Assembly: GCF_001875725.1 (NCBI RefSeq)
Contig: NZ_MLCQ01000019.1
Span: 62,001 to 126,000, forward strand
Source: Corynebacterium sp. NML140438
GTDB taxonomy: Bacteria > Actinomycetota > Actinomycetes > Mycobacteriales > Mycobacteriaceae
DNA: 64,000 nucleotides
Direction of reading: 5' to 3'
Positions 63,953-64,000 of the stretch are shown one piece after another. The notes below the pieces were generated by a model. It was not told the DNA's origin. It was given only the letters and a program-made list of their open reading frames with translations, and searched no databases. Positions within the stretch are counted from its first letter, which is position 1, and each line of letters begins with the position of its first letter. A program made the translations under genes and the position numbers.

Positions 63953-64000
63953 GACCCAGCTGGGGTGACACCAAATTCCCTGCCACAGTCCTTGCGACCT

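Overview
The window looks like a chromosome segment of a Corynebacterium species of high GC content. Support comes from the gene order lysS - panC-like - folK-folB-folP-folE-ftsH-hpt-tilS-dac-ppa (the corynebacterial/mycobacterial folate block), the tiny mycolate-type porins porH and porA next to a class I PPK2, two sortase-assembled pilus operons of the C. diphtheriae Spa type, and several promoters without a 5' leader. No tRNA, rRNA or CRISPR array was seen.

Layout. 1-2.9 kb: the 5' part of a beta-glucoside PTS permease gene with a complete BglG/LicT-type antitermination leader, a GT87 mannosyltransferase-like membrane protein and a TM2 protein. 3.2-17.6 kb: a long minus-strand block of housekeeping genes (lysS, an MFS pump, a degenerate kinase-like membrane protein, panC-like, four folate genes, ftsH, hpt, tilS, a PBP4-type carboxypeptidase), with ppa divergent at its head. 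18.3-22.2 kb: three cell-surface genes, namely a mucin-like metzincin protease, a membrane-anchored repeat protein and a small sortase. 22.2-23.0 kb: rhodanese and MarR. 23.3-32.6 kb: pilus operon 1 (1914-residue tip adhesin, major pilin, base pilin, class C sortase). 33.5-34.9 kb: ppk2, porA, porH. 34.9-39.0 kb: a low-coding patch of broken genes and an insertion-sequence remnant. 39.0-46.2 kb: pilus operon 2 (major pilin, class C sortase, base pilin, vWA tip adhesin) behind a promoter carrying ten consecutive G. 46.6-53.5 kb: groEL with two CIRCE operators, an OPT peptide transporter divergent from a dipeptidase, and an AbiE toxin-antitoxin pair with a third Phd-like gene. 54.1-60.6 kb: the mrpA(B)CDEFG antiporter operon. 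60.8-63.8 kb: a Panacea-domain antitoxin with a likely toxin, a YbdK-type glutamate-cysteine ligase and a LytR_C-domain membrane protein.

How the parts work together. Each pilus operon carries its own class C sortase, an LPxTG major pilin, an LAxTG base pilin and an LPxTG tip protein, so each is a self-contained fibre-assembly unit. In C. glutamicum groEL, porH, porA and ppk2 lie together (recalled from knowledge); here about 12 kb of pilus operon and debris separates groEL from porH, which suggests that operon 2 was inserted there.

Strongest unusual signals: (i) the G10 tract lying exactly in the -35/-10 spacer of pilus operon 2, a plausible phase-variation switch; (ii) an 11-mer, GGCGTCGAWAA, present 12 times on both strands in coding and non-coding DNA; (iii) five copies of an approximately 80-93 bp palindromic element with GTGACAAAAGACGCA ends; (iv) a second dispersed element of about 140 bp; (v) the surface metzincin on a Ser/Thr/Pro stalk; (vi) two toxin-antitoxin loci with unusual composition. 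All motif counts were made by eye.
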